Shown: positions 27,701 through 42,700, numbered from the stretch's first letter. The stretch is DNA of 64,000 bases from Bimastos eiseni (GCA_959347315.1 OY365809.1:4883381-4947380); one strand, 5' to 3'. Notes: generated by a model not told the origin, from the sequence alone. Numbers and translations are program-made.

Positions 27701-30700
27701 AATCTATTCAATATTCAATCTATTCAATATTCAATCTATTCAATATTCAATCTATGTGGCAAAGCAGAATCTTAAAAGCAAAATGCTCCATACTTACTCT
27801 CCACCGAAGAGCTGCATGCCAAGTAGAGCAAAGATGAGTATGAACAAGAAGAGCAAAAATAGAAGTGAAACGATGGAGCGCATACTGCTGAGCAGAGATA
27901 TCACGAGATTACGCAGCGACGCCCAGTATCTACGGATAACAAATATTACCATGTAACAATGTTACATGTAGTTACATCCAGCACTCAGAGAAAACAAACA
28001 ATATACAGTTACATAGCTACACACAGAATCGATATATAACATAAATCACCATTTGACATTGTTACCAGTGTCCAGATATAGCCCATTTTGATACACGTGC
28101 CATTCAGAAATAGCATAAATTAATCATCATTTGATTTTGTTACATAGTTACATACAGTATCCAGATATAGCACAAGTCATCATTCGACGCTGATACATGG
28201 TATTGCAAAAGAAGGCGGCATAACAAAAGTTTTTTGCAATACACATATTAATATACAGATATACGACTTTCCACCTGTTTACACAATCAGTAACCATTAC
28301 ACCAGCAACATCACCAGACATGACACACTGGAAACATGAAGCAATTCAATCCATGTCTTGTGAACTCCCCCCGATATGAAAATTCATTTTTAAACAAAAA
28401 TCTACGCTCGTTTTAAAAATCATAATAATATATTCAACTCCGTAACAATAACTTACTGACCGAATGCACACAACTGGAAAGTACTAAGTTAGCCAATTTA
28501 TCTTAATCAAGAGGCTTATCTTAATTACAGCAACCTGAATTGGTGATTCCATGGAATAATAATTAAAATGCAGGAGCGACTGACCTTGTGACCTTGAAGA
28601 TACGAAGGAGTCTCATTGCTCGAAGAATACTTATGCCAAAAGAGCTGTCAGTGTAAAAGGTCGCCCAGATGACCTCAAACAAACTCCCAGCTATCACCTA
28701 AATTCATCAAATATGAGTCTTTCAATAGAGTCCTTCAAGGAATGAGAAATGAAGGGGAGGCAGACAAGAGGAAGACCAAGACAGATGATGATGCTTGACT
28801 GATGACAGATGGATATGGAAAGCTGAAAGAAGAGGTCCAACAGCAAGAGGAGTGGCGACGTCGGACATTTGAACCCAACGAAGAGGCAGAGAACTAGAAG
28901 AAGAAGAAAAGTCTTTCAGACTGAAGGTGAGTAAGTTTTAACTTAAACAGATCTGTCTCAACGTTTTGCATATTCCAAAGGATAAACATAAACAGAAATA
29001 ACTCTGAATTACTTCAAGGACAGGATCAACCAACTACAACATTCGCATTCAAATCTCAGTACTCTAAACACAGGATTTAATGAAAAGTAGCCTACTGACT
29101 GATCTGTATAGCTAAGATGAGTAAAATGTCAATAAAATGACCAACAATAACACAGATAGATATATCACATAGCTAGGTAGGCAATGTGCGAAACAGGGAT
29201 TTTGTAAAATGCTTGATTTCTTAGATTTTAGGCAATAATTATGTAAAATCACACATGTACGGTTAGGATCAGATTTAAGGTTAAGGTCAGGGCAAGGGTC
29301 GGGGTTAGGGTAGGGTTAGTGCAAGGTTGGGGTTAGTGTAGAGTTAGAGTTTTACAAATTGCCTAGGCATTTTACAAACCCCTAGTTTCACACATTGTCT
29401 GTAACATATATAGGTTGATATTCTTGCAGTCGTTTAGGCCAGTATGATAGATAAGCTGTCCTTACAGGCACCATATAAATGTTCACACATGCATGTGTGT
29501 GTGCATACATATATAACAATACAGTTCTATTCAGCAGCAGCAGGGGTTGGGTAGGTAGCGCTCCTGAGTAGCAACCTTGAAGGGGCGCTATATAAATTTT
29601 ATTGATGAATGAATGATTCCTGGACTTATAAGCATAACAAAACAATTTCTAATCATTGATTGGGACTTGTTCACTGGGAAGCATTTGAATGGGAAGCATT
29701 GATTGGGATTCACTGATTGGGAATCCATTACTGGGAACCATAAATTTGGAATATTGATTGGCACTAACTGATTGAGAAACATGCATTGACTGATTGAAGT
29801 GAAGGGTCCCTGAATGAATTCTTGATTGAATCAAATATCACTGGAATAGATAGAGTGACGGAACGAATGACTGAAGGATGACAAGATTTATTTACCACGC
29901 AGTCGAAGATGTTGAAAGAAGATTGAAAGTAGAGATGGATGCCGAGACCATACATTTTGAAGAACATCTCAAACATGAAGAGACCCAAGAAAACAAACTC
30001 TGCATAGGCTGCAAATACAGACAAAAGCAAAACAAACACTACAATACCATTATTAAAATGATAACAATGACAAAGACAACAGCCATGATAATAATGATAA
30101 CAGTGATAATGATGACAATGATATTGCTGTTGCAGTTGTTGAGGATGATGGCAAGGACCATGATGATGATGACAACAATAACGAAAATTATGCTCGCAAT
30201 GGCCATGACAACCATGAGACTGATGTCGCTGCTGATGATGTTAAATTAGGATGACCATATTGATGATTATGATGATTATGGCAACAATGTTGATAACGAT
30301 GTTGATAAATGTCACAAAATACGTCTCCTTGGTAGCACACTTGGTCAGTAATATAACATGCCTTCCATAATATGAGCCTTCTGTAATATATAACATCATG
30401 GCTGTTCACAACCAACAATGTTCTGTTGTATGGCCAAGTGTCGACTTCTGATCATTTGGCTTGTTGATGCTAATTGAACCAATTCACCATTCTTTTCAAG
30501 GAGGTAACCATAACCTATTATGCATGTATACATGTAATGTATGTGTTAATGTAATTATGTGATGAATGTATCTGGGCTCCTAAACAGCACATTTTAAGAG
30601 CCTCTGAAAAGCATTGTGCTGTGATCAAAACGGTGATAGCACCTAGCATGCAGCTTCGACAATGGGGATCTAAGTGTCCACGAGGCAGTTATAGCAACTG

Positions 30701-33700
30701 AAGAGACTTTGAGCAAGTCCTTCATAACCACCAAAGTCAGCGTTACAAGGTGCGATAATTAATTAAAATCCTGAGCGTCTTCAAAACGACCGATTAATTA
30801 ATCACAAAATCCATTTAACACACATATTAACATAGACAATCAGACAATGACATCTCTCCACTTCTGTTGCACAAGTAACCATTCAGCTCAATGTGTAATT
30901 ATACATACTGCTAGAGCACTCCTTTTGTGATCCTTTATAGTGACAAAAAGAAAATTTTACACTTAACAATTTAGACTTAAGTAATCGTGTGGCCTGCAGG
31001 AATCCGCTCACATCGCGTTACAAGGAGGATACCCAATCAAGCGGCCACTAACCATACATAGCGCAGCATTATCAATAGTGAAAAACATTGTAAATTGGAA
31101 AGTCAACGTAGATGCTCACAGAGGAATTCCGTAAGATACCGATCTTGGCCATAATGTTCAACAGCCACAAAAACTGTGTTGAGGAAGACGAGAATGATGA
31201 TGAGCCAATAGAAGACCTGGCTCTTGACAATGTGACGAATCTTAAATCTATCAACAGAATAGCACAAGCATCATATTTAAAACACAGCAGCTGGAAATGT
31301 TCCAATACTGAAAACTACTGTTACCATGTAACAACATCAAAATAGTAAGCAAATCTGTAAAATCATGTGTATTCTGTACTCTGTACTAAGTACACAATAT
31401 TGTACTAAGTATTGTAAGGAGTTGTAGGTTAAAACTTTCTGTATGTGTACCTGAAATTCTTCTGACTCCTAAAACTGACTGAATAATTCATCAGTAAATA
31501 ACATTGCGATATACGACTCTCCACATTTTTACACCATCACTAACCAACATTGCATGGAACAATATGGAGGTTTCCTGGTGGTGCGTTTGGTCTGAAATCG
31601 ATAGAATGGAGGTTTGAATCTACTGATCAAACTATGTACTGATCCTGTGCAGGCTGCTTACATGTGTACATCTCTTTGCTATTGACCAGTAGAACTTGTA
31701 ACTAGTAAATGCTGGAAAGTAAATGCCAAGTGCTTCACTGCCCCAGGCCCTGTGAAGGACCTTGAAATGCACACACAGCTGCTTCAAGGGGCATATATAC
31801 TGTGTCTGAAGGTCAAATCGCAGTCAGTAACAAAATATGTGACTCAAAATTATAAGGTCAACGCTTATACAAAATCCTAGGAATGTAATTGAATGTAATG
31901 TAATTTCTCGTGAAAATGTGTGTGTGGGCGTGGTCTTAAGCCATAACAAGTCACCTAAACTGATGAAAAGACGGGTTGTAATATGTGTTGTTTAATCAGC
32001 GTAAAAACCGGAGTTCAGCCCTATTGAGTTCCACCATTCTTAACTGACATCTATACTTAAACAATTGAATGCAGTTAAAAATGAGTCAACAACACATACT
32101 TGAATCGCTTCTCCGTTCTCCAGAGACTGGCAAATTGGCTGACGGGCTTCTTTTTCTGGTTTTGGTTGAACGGGTTATCGCCTACAACCACAATCTAAAT
32201 CTGCTGAGCTCAATGTTCAAAAACGTGAATAACAGAAATTTTCACAAATGTATTCAAACTTTCAGGTACTCTGAAGCAAGTAATTGCCCAAACTAAATTT
32301 GCAAATCACACATAAATTAATATCAATGCTTACTTTATTCTATTATAAAGATTATCTTCAGACATAAAGATAAAAATACCTAGCACAGATAATAATAAAA
32401 AATATCGACATCAGTTCTATATCATAATAAAATTCAGTTTACTGTCTAGTAAAAAAGCTAAACTAAATGATAATTATTACTAAATTATATTCGTTAGGTA
32501 CAATTAAAATAATAAAAAATTATAACTTAACAGAACTCAATGTTATAAATCTTTATGAAGTATGTTCCAACATCAAAGCAGTCAGCTGAACGTCACCACA
32601 GAGCATTTTTTACGAAATAACTTAATATAAACATAGATGATAGTCTGGAAGAGACTAAGAGTCTAACTCCAACGCATGCATCCGTACTCCAACGTCATTG
32701 GCATCTACTGAACAAATTATATATAATTATATATGTTTATATATAATATATATGTATATACAAAAACATATATATATATAAACATATATATATATATATA
32801 TAACCATATATATATATATTATAATCATAGTCTAAGCATACAACAAGTCACCATAAGAAATCAGACACAATAACAAAAATCAGACACAATAACAAATCAG
32901 ACACAATAAAACGTTTTTGTGTGAGCGAGATTAACCACTTGTAACATCTTCTGTGTGTCTACAGTGAACGCAGGAAATGGCACTTGATAAATCGTTCTCA
33001 CTGATATCGCCGAAGAGTTCTTCGTTTTCTTCCTCGTTGTCCAACTCATCCGTTTCTTTGCTCATATTCTGCTTTATCTGCTTCATCTTGTGAGTTGCCA
33101 CTCGTCGGCGCGCTGATACGAAGCATGAATATAACATCGGAAATCATTAATATACCCATTTACCACATCACACGAGACCACTTCTAGAACAGCAGATACA
33201 ATTGTGAAGCATTTGATAAGGAGTAAAGAATTGCCTCCAAGGTTTTGTACAATTCAGCACAGACATCACAGTTCCAGGGAACAAGACAGAGACCTTGGCT
33301 TGTAACGCATAGGGCACAGGTTCAGGTCTTGGATGGACCAAACACTGTTGCATTCCATATTGCTTTCAACATTGCAGTTGATGTCATGGCGCATGATTGG
33401 CCCAAGATTCTCTAAAAGGTATAAATTGCAAACAATAGCCACTTGCCCACTATTGTCACCTCTTCAAATACCCATTTTGTCTGAGTTTATGATGAAACTG
33501 AGCACACTCTGACTTTATAACTTTTCTGAAATCTGGGTTCACAATCAACCATACAAACTTTTAGTCTGGTTGCAAGGCATGATGAATTAATCTTCTTCTA
33601 CAAAAAACGAGCCAGTGCTTAGATTATGCTCATTTAAAGCATATGCAACAAAATATCCAACAGTTAAGTTAGGTTCATTCGCTTTTAATTCTATGTTCCA

Positions 33701-36700
33701 TTGGTTTCTAATTATCTTAAGCATGATACCCTTTTAGACACACTTAAGTTGCTCATTTGTCATTGTGCATTTGTACTGCATTAAGCACAACTTTTGTCCT
33801 TTCAGGTCCGCCCTGTTGTAGACCATGGCCGACATATCATATATTGTTATCCAGATGTCAGAACTGGTTTTGTTAAAGGAATTAAATGCCGTATTATCTA
33901 AGCACCTATGAACAGCAGCACCTCTACCTCTAAAAACCACAGATACAGTAATAAGATCATGGAATATATACATCAAACAATTACTGTTCTCTTCTACCTT
34001 CGATGATTTTCATCTTTTCTTCATCAGTTGTACGCTCCTCGTTGAGTATTACTTCCTCTGAAAGTCAAGAAGTTTCTTACAGAAGTGTGAAGGTGAATGG
34101 CAAAAGGATTGAATATGAAACACAAAGTCAAACTCGCTTTAGGCAGATGAACCTAACTAACTGAGAACTGATAAGCCTTGGGTCTTGTCCTGTCTTGAAC
34201 AATCCTCGCTCTGACGGTTGATTGAACCATTAACCCTTTAAACGACCAGCTGCATATGTTTTCCCATACATTTGAGTACACGCTGGTCGTTAAAGGGTTC
34301 ACAAGTCTACTCCATACTCTTGCATCCTTCGTTTTCTGTAATGTAATGTATTATGTAATCAAGCATTTATATAGCGCCGCTCAAGTCATAGCACTCTCCA
34401 CAGGCAAGGGAACAGAAAAGTCTTAAAGCTTCTCTGAAACTGGCAAGGTGAGAGGGTCAGTAATTCTAGGTGCAGGGACTGTGGAAGACAGTTCCAAGCT
34501 GAAGGACCAACGTTAGTCTGTATGTTGACAAACCCATTCATGACTTCATGTCATCAATCCATCCCATCTTCAGTCTTCCCTTCGCTCTTTTTACCGCTAG
34601 TGTGCCTAAGATGCACCCTTACTTTCTTAATAACTTATCTTATTCAAAATAAACTCAGGTCTTTTTATGGTCTGAGGCACATATAGAAATTAGCTAACAA
34701 TAATCCAGCGCTCAACATATCATCATTGAAAATACTGACTGAACGACAAAAAGAGATAAGCTGATGCTCCAGCAATTGACACATTTCATGAGTTCTCATA
34801 AGTAACCTAGTTGATGGACTGTCAGATCACAAATGCTGACTGAACGACAAGGGGCTACCTCACGTGTGCCTAAGCATTGTTCATCCACAAAATATCCACT
34901 TCACAGACATTCAAAATAATGTATAAAAAGTAAAACTATGAGATCTAGAAACTAGAAAAGACTAAATCAAGATATTTAGAATTTATAGGAACGTGAGTGT
35001 TGTAACAGCAGGATGCATTAAAGCGGTTGGATGAGGCTGTGTTAAATTTAGTGACGAGAATTTTATCTTAAAACCTTTCTCTCAAACTGTGCATGGAATT
35101 CTAGGCAGGAGTAAAAATTACAATTTAAAAAGAACTTTCATGAATCTGGAATTGAGAAAGCACTACAACAAATCATATTCAGTTATTCGTAACAGACACA
35201 AATTGCAAGTTAACCAACTTCCTAATATATTTATCTCAAAGCTCTATATTGAAATGCAGAGCTAAAGATAATAGACTAAAAGATAATAATGCTATCACAG
35301 TTTTCAGTAATAGTTTGTGATTACAATAAAATATAATCTACTTCTTTAAACTGCAGTTTAAACTAGATTGTCAACTGGATTTTGATGGAAATATTAGGAT
35401 AAGATCAAAGAATAATCTACCACTGCCGATAAACAAACAGAAAAACATTTGCCGTAATGATAGCATTCATCGAAGTTAGGTCAACTGATAAAATAAGCTA
35501 ACAGCAATACAAGAAAATCCAACTAATGGAACACTAAAGAATTATTCAGATTCTTTCAGCGTGTTGGAAGAGATGGATGAGTAGCAGCAATCAGGAAAAA
35601 GCAACCTCTCACCGCCTCACATCCCAAGAGTGCAATCCTCTGCCTAAGTAGTCTACACTCTCAATCACTAGGCTGAAAGAATTGGAACAACGCATGCCAA
35701 TAATGTGGCTTTTTGGTCCCATAAGCAAAGTAAAAACATGCGAATGGTCAACTGTACAGCAAAACAAAACAAGCTTCAGAGATCTGACCTTCAAAACACA
35801 GTTTCGTGCAAAGACAAGAGGCAGAAGTCAGACTACGAGTCCGGCCTGCTGAACATCTTCACGGTACTTTAAAATGCTGTACTTTAAAATGTATTGTACA
35901 CCAGAGTGCGGATAAGCAGTTGGTTCAATAAAGAATATACTTACTTACTTACAATGTCCAACATCTCTCTCAGTCACCTCAGGCAGGCAATGTCACAATG
36001 TTAGCTATCTGTGCCAATTAATTTCACTTATCATTCAATACATTTCTTTACATGGTTTTTCAAAAGCACTTCTCAATTTATATTTTTTATAGCACCTAAT
36101 CTGCCTACTTAACATTGGTTGTAATGTATTCAGAATTTGAGATACAATTACAGATATATCATATTCTGCTATCCTTTACAGGCAAAAATGACATGGTAAC
36201 ATACTTCCTTATGTTTATCTTAATATTCCATCCTCACATTTGCCCAACAAATAATTCTGCTATCACAGCCTTTAACTAAAGTTTCCCAAGGCAAACAATG
36301 TCAACTGGATATATACGAGATGGTACCTTAATAAGGCAATTATCCAAAGCTTGATCTAATTCTGGATCATGTCTCAGAAATTCAGAATTCATGTCATATA
36401 ATGAAATTATAGATCATTAGGAGGCCTTGGCATAGTAACTTTCATACTGTTGTCAATTTGTCATACTTAAGAAAATTGATTTCGTCACGATGAAAATTCG
36501 CCCTGATTCTCACTGCAAGATTTATAATTCGACACATACCAATCATAACCACTCATTTCCATGGATTAGCAAAGGAATGAATGCTTTTGAAGTATTCACA
36601 ATTCAAATAGGAACCCAAAGATGACGACATAAGAAGTGCATCATCTGTCAATAATTTAGCTTGAATTGCTGACAAAATTGGGAAACACTGGGAGGCATTT

Positions 36701-39700
36701 TGTCGTTGCTTCATCGTGGTACAACGAAACACAAAACTCGGCCCTTCATCAGTTCTCAATGAAAGGCACAGTGAGGGAACTCAGTTCATTCAGGGCCACT
36801 CAGCCAAGGCAAAATCGATTAAACAAAGAGTCGATCAGATGGAGCAGTTAAGCATACATGACCTTCTAAGCCCAACTGATGCTATGCTTAGTGCTAGCAA
36901 TCCAAAATTGCTTTTGCCATCGCACAAGTACGTTGTGCGTACAAACAGACGTGCCCAGAAGAACACAGGCACACAGAAACATACACTCGAACACACACAC
37001 ACAAACCCAAATGCGGACGCAAAGATGCAGGCAAAGCCACACGCTGATATTTACACACAGATACTCATTTGCACAAATAGATCTGCACACAGATGCAAAT
37101 ACACAAACAGATACGAATGTAGATGTAATTGTATAATTTGTCCATAACAACTGTTTTGCTTTCATACACATTTTGCAATGATTTGATCGGATGAGAGAGA
37201 TCCCTTGCCGCCGAGACCGTTTGCATGGGTTCCCCGTCTCTTGAGGTTTCAGCTTGTGGAATATACTTACTTACTTACTTGTGTAACACACAAATTAAAA
37301 AAATGAGTAGCTCCTCAAATTAAGCATGAGAGTAGACCATTGATAAGGTCCTAGCTTTCTTCAGTTGACTGGGCTCGGAATTCAAAGGCATATATATATG
37401 GTCAGCCCACTCCTTACTGATCTTCCAGACCACACTTTATGTGTAATTGTGAATGGCCACTGTAATCACTCATTTTATTACTATCACTAGGCCTATTACC
37501 ATTATCATTATTACAGCAGTTTTATATAGCACCCGTCCAAGACAGTATACCCAAGAGCATTCCCAGCACAACCTTGGTCAAACAGGAACAGTCTCAAGGT
37601 CAGACAGAGAAGAACAGAGCAGATAGGCCAATTGGCATCAGCCGCAATAGAACAAGAGGTCCAATCCAGGTCATCGAGCTGGCCACAGGTCACCAGGCGG
37701 ACCACAGCGAGGCTGTAAACACGCCAAAACACCACCCACCGAATTTTGGATTTGAATTACCTAACTTCTGGGTCACACAGCACATCACCAAAAAACATCA
37801 TGCACATTTAAACCCATTCACACTCACTCAAACCAAACAAATGAAACAGACAAAGAAACACAGAACTATGCACACATACACAGCTACAGCTACACATACA
37901 AATACCAATAAACAAATATCTGCAAAGATAATTCTCTGCTCCATATAATAAATGTAGATAAAACCTCAAGCAAATACAGAAAGTAGATCCCTATGTACAA
38001 ACAAAAACACTTACACACAGTTACACACCACATAAACTCAGAAATATATACATACCAACATAGGCATGTACGTAGTCACACATATAAACATATATACAGA
38101 CGTAAATAAGCACACACATACATACAAAAAGACAAAACACTTGTGAACACCAAACGCACATATGCATAAATACAAACACAGGCATTTGATCCATAAAATG
38201 GCGATGTTAAGCTATTGGTGTCACTTAAAGGCAATGATGGCTACATATCAGTGTGGGTTAGGAGGGAAGGGAAATGCAGGTAATGTCTATGTAGTGAAAG
38301 CAGCCTTGTAAACAACACTGTCCCATCAAATCCTGTTTCAAATGCATCTCAGTTTGGTCGAACGGCCTCCGGATAGCATCGGAGTCCGACTTCATACAGC
38401 ACAGCATTTTCCAAAGAAAACAATTGCAGCCTTTCTAATATGGGAGGTGAATCAATATGACACGACAAAACAAAACGAGACAAACAAACTACACTACCAG
38501 AGAAGCCGTGACCACCCGAAGGCATCCACAGCAAGGTAGGATGGTGGGAGACGGAGAGTCTGCCCAACCGTAGCCTGGGTAACTGTACTGGATGCAGGTC
38601 AACAGACTAAACATAAGAACCAGAATAAAGAATCGATAAAAGAAAACTATTCTACGAATCTACTATGTACGGCGTCCGAGCCCGGCTTAGAATCGACACC
38701 TACCTGCCTTGCATATCCACTCTAAGTAGGCCTCTGCCTGTCTGTCGACCACCTGCTGTTTCCTGAGTTTGAGGAAAGTTCGCCGATTCTCAACGCGCTC
38801 CCTCTCTTTAGCAAATTCGCTGCAAGGTGTGAGAGCGAAATAGAAAAGAACACAGACGGACATGTTACTCTGGTCGGTCCTGAACGGAAGGGAAACTTAC
38901 CAGCTTTGCATATCCACTCTAAGTAGCCAGTAAGCTCCCGTTCGATCTGCTGCTGCTTGCGAAGCTTAAGGAATGCACGTCGACTTTCGACTCGCTCACG
39001 TTCTTTAGCAAATTCGCTGGAAAACGCATGCACATCTCTCGATAAGGAAATGAATTTGTCGTTAAAACATGGCGAAACCCTTACTTACCCTTTTTTATCA
39101 TCCCATACCATCAACACAAAATGTTTAAACGGTTACGTGCAGCCCACAGATAACCCTTTTGTACTATAACCGTGTAGGGCCCTACTTGCTGATTGTCCTA
39201 CAAAGGACCTACAAGTGTTTCTTTCTACTTCCTTACTCATCTGACTAAAATTACATAGAATAGAATTTTGACAAAGTTCCACAGTTACAGTTGAGAAATG
39301 CTTGATGCCCGCATTACTCCAATGCATTGACAAAGGTCAGATAAAATAAAATGCCCAGAGTTCATCATATATACTAAAGAAAGGTATTCTGAACAATCTA
39401 AAAAGTCAAAGAATTTAGCAAACCAGCACAGAAAACGGAAACTGCTAAGTGGAACTTTAGGTGGATTCACCTAGTAGTGGCCTCCTACAATATAAATATT
39501 AAATATCTAATTCATAAAATCATCAGTGATAACCAAACGGGTCGGCACTTAAGAAAACTGGGAACTTGAGAAAAAAATTTTTTTAATCTTACCCACTAAG
39601 GACACCGAGAACAAGGTTGAGCATAAAGAATGATCCTATAATGATGAGCGGAACATAGTACATCCACGGAAAAAGGCTGCCAAATGCATCGTTCGTCTGC

Positions 39701-42700
39701 AGAAGCACAAAACAGATGCAAAATTACCAAACAAAAGACTTCTGCTACTATAGATTGCAGGTGAAAGATGAAAGCGAAGTAACACAAAGAAGAAGAGTTA
39801 GACTTGATCACTTGGTTCCTCGTACAAGAACTGCGATGGCTCAGTCTCGATCCTTTGCCTCAATCGGTCCCTCTATCTCGAACATTTCTTTCTCCTTCCG
39901 TTCTCTTTAAAATTCCATCTGGCTGTGTCTCAGTCACCTCCACTTTTCTCAAAACCCGACTCATCCCACAAGGCCATGTACACTGGCAGTGCTTCTGAAC
40001 GGTTCACCCAACTAGAGGCGCTTTAAAGTGCTTAAATACAATACAATGCAAATGTATATTCTGAAACTTTGGATTGATATATTGCACATCATTGCGAATA
40101 TTATTTATTCACAGAACTATTTTGGACCCATTTCATATATAGTATCCTTCGAAGTTGGTCTCTCACACACTTATCATTCCAATTCTGTGAGTGGTTTCTT
40201 AGGCATGGTCACAAATAATATGCTCATTGCGGCATTAACGACTTGACCTCCCAGATTTCAGACCTGGCAATGGAACGGAACAAACCAGCCCGGAAATACC
40301 GGATTTGGCGTATAATCTAGTTAACATAACATAACATAACAAGGGTTTTAAGTGGTTCAGAAGATGTATAGACTGCAAATAACCTGGAGCTCTTAATAGC
40401 CCATTTTCATTAGCTTCCTTGTAAAAGCGAAGACAGTGTTCACTGAGACCGTACTGTCATCCAAGCCATTCCACTAGTCCATAACTCTTGCACCGAAGAA
40501 TTGATGCCCTTATGTTCCATTCGGCCTCTTAAATAATTCATACCTCTGCCCTCGAGTTGCCTTATTTGGTGCTAAATCAAAGAACCCTACTCGCCACAGT
40601 GCTTCCTTTCCAGTGATAATCTTGTAAACTTTAATTAGACCTCCTATGTTCCTCATTCTCTCTAATATTGCTTCCATAACATGGCTTTAGTGTGATGCCA
40701 AGCAATTTTGAAGATTTACATTACATTCACATAACATATAAGCAAATAAACAAGAGCCATAGTTACATCTGTAATCACATAAATGGAAACAGTAAAACAG
40801 AGACCACAGAAATTGGTGCCTACATAGTAGAGTACTGTTGTCCAGCCTTCCATCGTAATGCACTGGAACACCGTCAGCATGGCGTAACCGATGTTATCGA
40901 AGCTGATGATGCCGTGCTTCGGGCCTTCCCAGTAGGGTTTGCATTTCGTGGTGTTGTGTGGACACTCGAAGCTACCCTTGGCGAAAAAGGACGACCTGGG
41001 GCTCTCAGAACACGGAGTGATCTCCTCTTCTCCAGCCAAGTCAATCTCACCTGGAAAAGAAGAGACACAAACGTCGCTATCAAGTGCACGGCATCCAACA
41101 AAGTCAACATTTATAGAAACCCTGCATGCAAAAACCAAAAGCTGGTGAAAACATAGACAAAGTTCAAGGCTGAGAACCTGAAAGAGAAGAAAGGCTTGCT
41201 CAAGGTCCCTACAAAGTAACCATCCCTCTGAGGAGGCTCGATAACATACTCTTGGCATTCCAAGGCGAGCGCCCTAACCAATGTTACTGCACTTTGAGTG
41301 TATCGGGTCCCTGCTCTCTCTGTTCTACTGAACGAGGCCTGCTCATTGTCCCCTTTTCCTATACAAATATTAAACAAAATTGTACCTTCTCAGTGGTTTG
41401 CCACTCGCTCTGGAACACGCTCTGTTGGCATTGGGGTTGTCGACTAGGGTCCACTCAGACTGCTTTGATACTCACCTTAAAACTGTTCCCTGTTAACCAT
41501 GCTGGGGTCAGGAGCGCTCCCGAGTAGCAGCCTGACAGGCCGCTATATAACTCTTCATAATTAATGAATGAATAAATGAATGAGCTTCCATGTCCCACAG
41601 TTGGCTCCCTGTTCTATGGTGGTTGATAGCTGTCTCATGCTAGTGTGAAGGGGTATTCAATTCAGAAACAAACTCATCCATATCTGTTCATCCATGAGGT
41701 CTTCTAATGCAATTGTGTGAAAGCTGTGTAATCAAGGGAGTTCTGAATATATAGTATCACTTTCATTCATTAAATGCTGGTTGTTTTCCAGCACCAGAAA
41801 ATACAAATAGGGATATTCAACATAGCTAGATATTATGATAGCTACCGGGTATTCATAAAACGCATAGACCATTGGGATGCCATCGACTGATAACTATCTT
41901 ACTTATTTCAGTGCGAGATCCACTAAAATGATCTCGTCAACCGCTTTGTGCACTATGGAAGAGTTCGACAGCCATTCTTTCTGCTTTACACTACGTTTGG
42001 CCGACGTTTCCGCGATCAGAACGCGCATTTGATGCAGGACAAAAACGATTCCTCGAGTGCAGCATCTATCATTTATTGTTTGTCAGGCTTCGGACAATAG
42101 ACGACCAGTTGAAACGGGCGACGACATTGCCTGGAAGCAATCAACTCACCAGTATGAGACATATCTACCAACTGGTTACCATCAAACGCCCGCGGGAACG
42201 GCTTGTAATTGTCTGGGCAGATATGCGCATAGGGCCACAGGCATTAATAACAAGCGCTCGGCGCCACGACTGCGGCAGACGACACAACTGGCATACGTGA
42301 TGAAAACTGCTTTAGTGGGTGACCGTGGGGTCAGAGAATGGTACGGAAACTGAGAAATAAAGTGGGTGCCTGGTGGCGGCACAATGCGAAGGCGAGAAGG
42401 CAGCCCACGGCCTGACCCGGGTCGACAGATCGTAGTGACAACACAGAGGCATATTGCAAAACGCCTTGGCCCATACTGAACGCAGCGCAGAAGTATACGT
42501 TGCGCAAACGACAAGATTTATGCGGTCGCCATCACGAACCCCGCACTGGTGAATACTAAGATTTATATCGGCACCGACATAACCGAAACTGGTAAGGCCA
42601 GGATTTATATTGCCACCCTTTATAGGGCAAATTGGGAAATGTCAAGAATTACATGGGGCATCACAGTATCGACCGACTGACAAAAGCCAGGATTTATATC

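Larger units (their letters stand above)
30009..33997. other. Introns between I-II linker and domain II exons
   Basis: 30040-30300 is a GATGAT/AATGATAAC-rich simple repeat. 31570-31810 looks like a tRNA-derived SINE (GAGGTTTGAATCTAC B-box-like, then GCTTCAAGGGGCATATATAC). 32182-32930 is very AT-rich with a TA run. 33113-33997 shows nothing. Confidence 0.55.

Noticed and set aside
34058..38703. Search for a third AID-like exon
   Set aside because: No further copy of the KERERVExRR segment was found in the long intron.
42057..42514. Overlapping frames on both strands in a GC-richer stretch
   Set aside because: No recognisable domain, no splice logic with the channel, and frames open on both strands suggest composition only.
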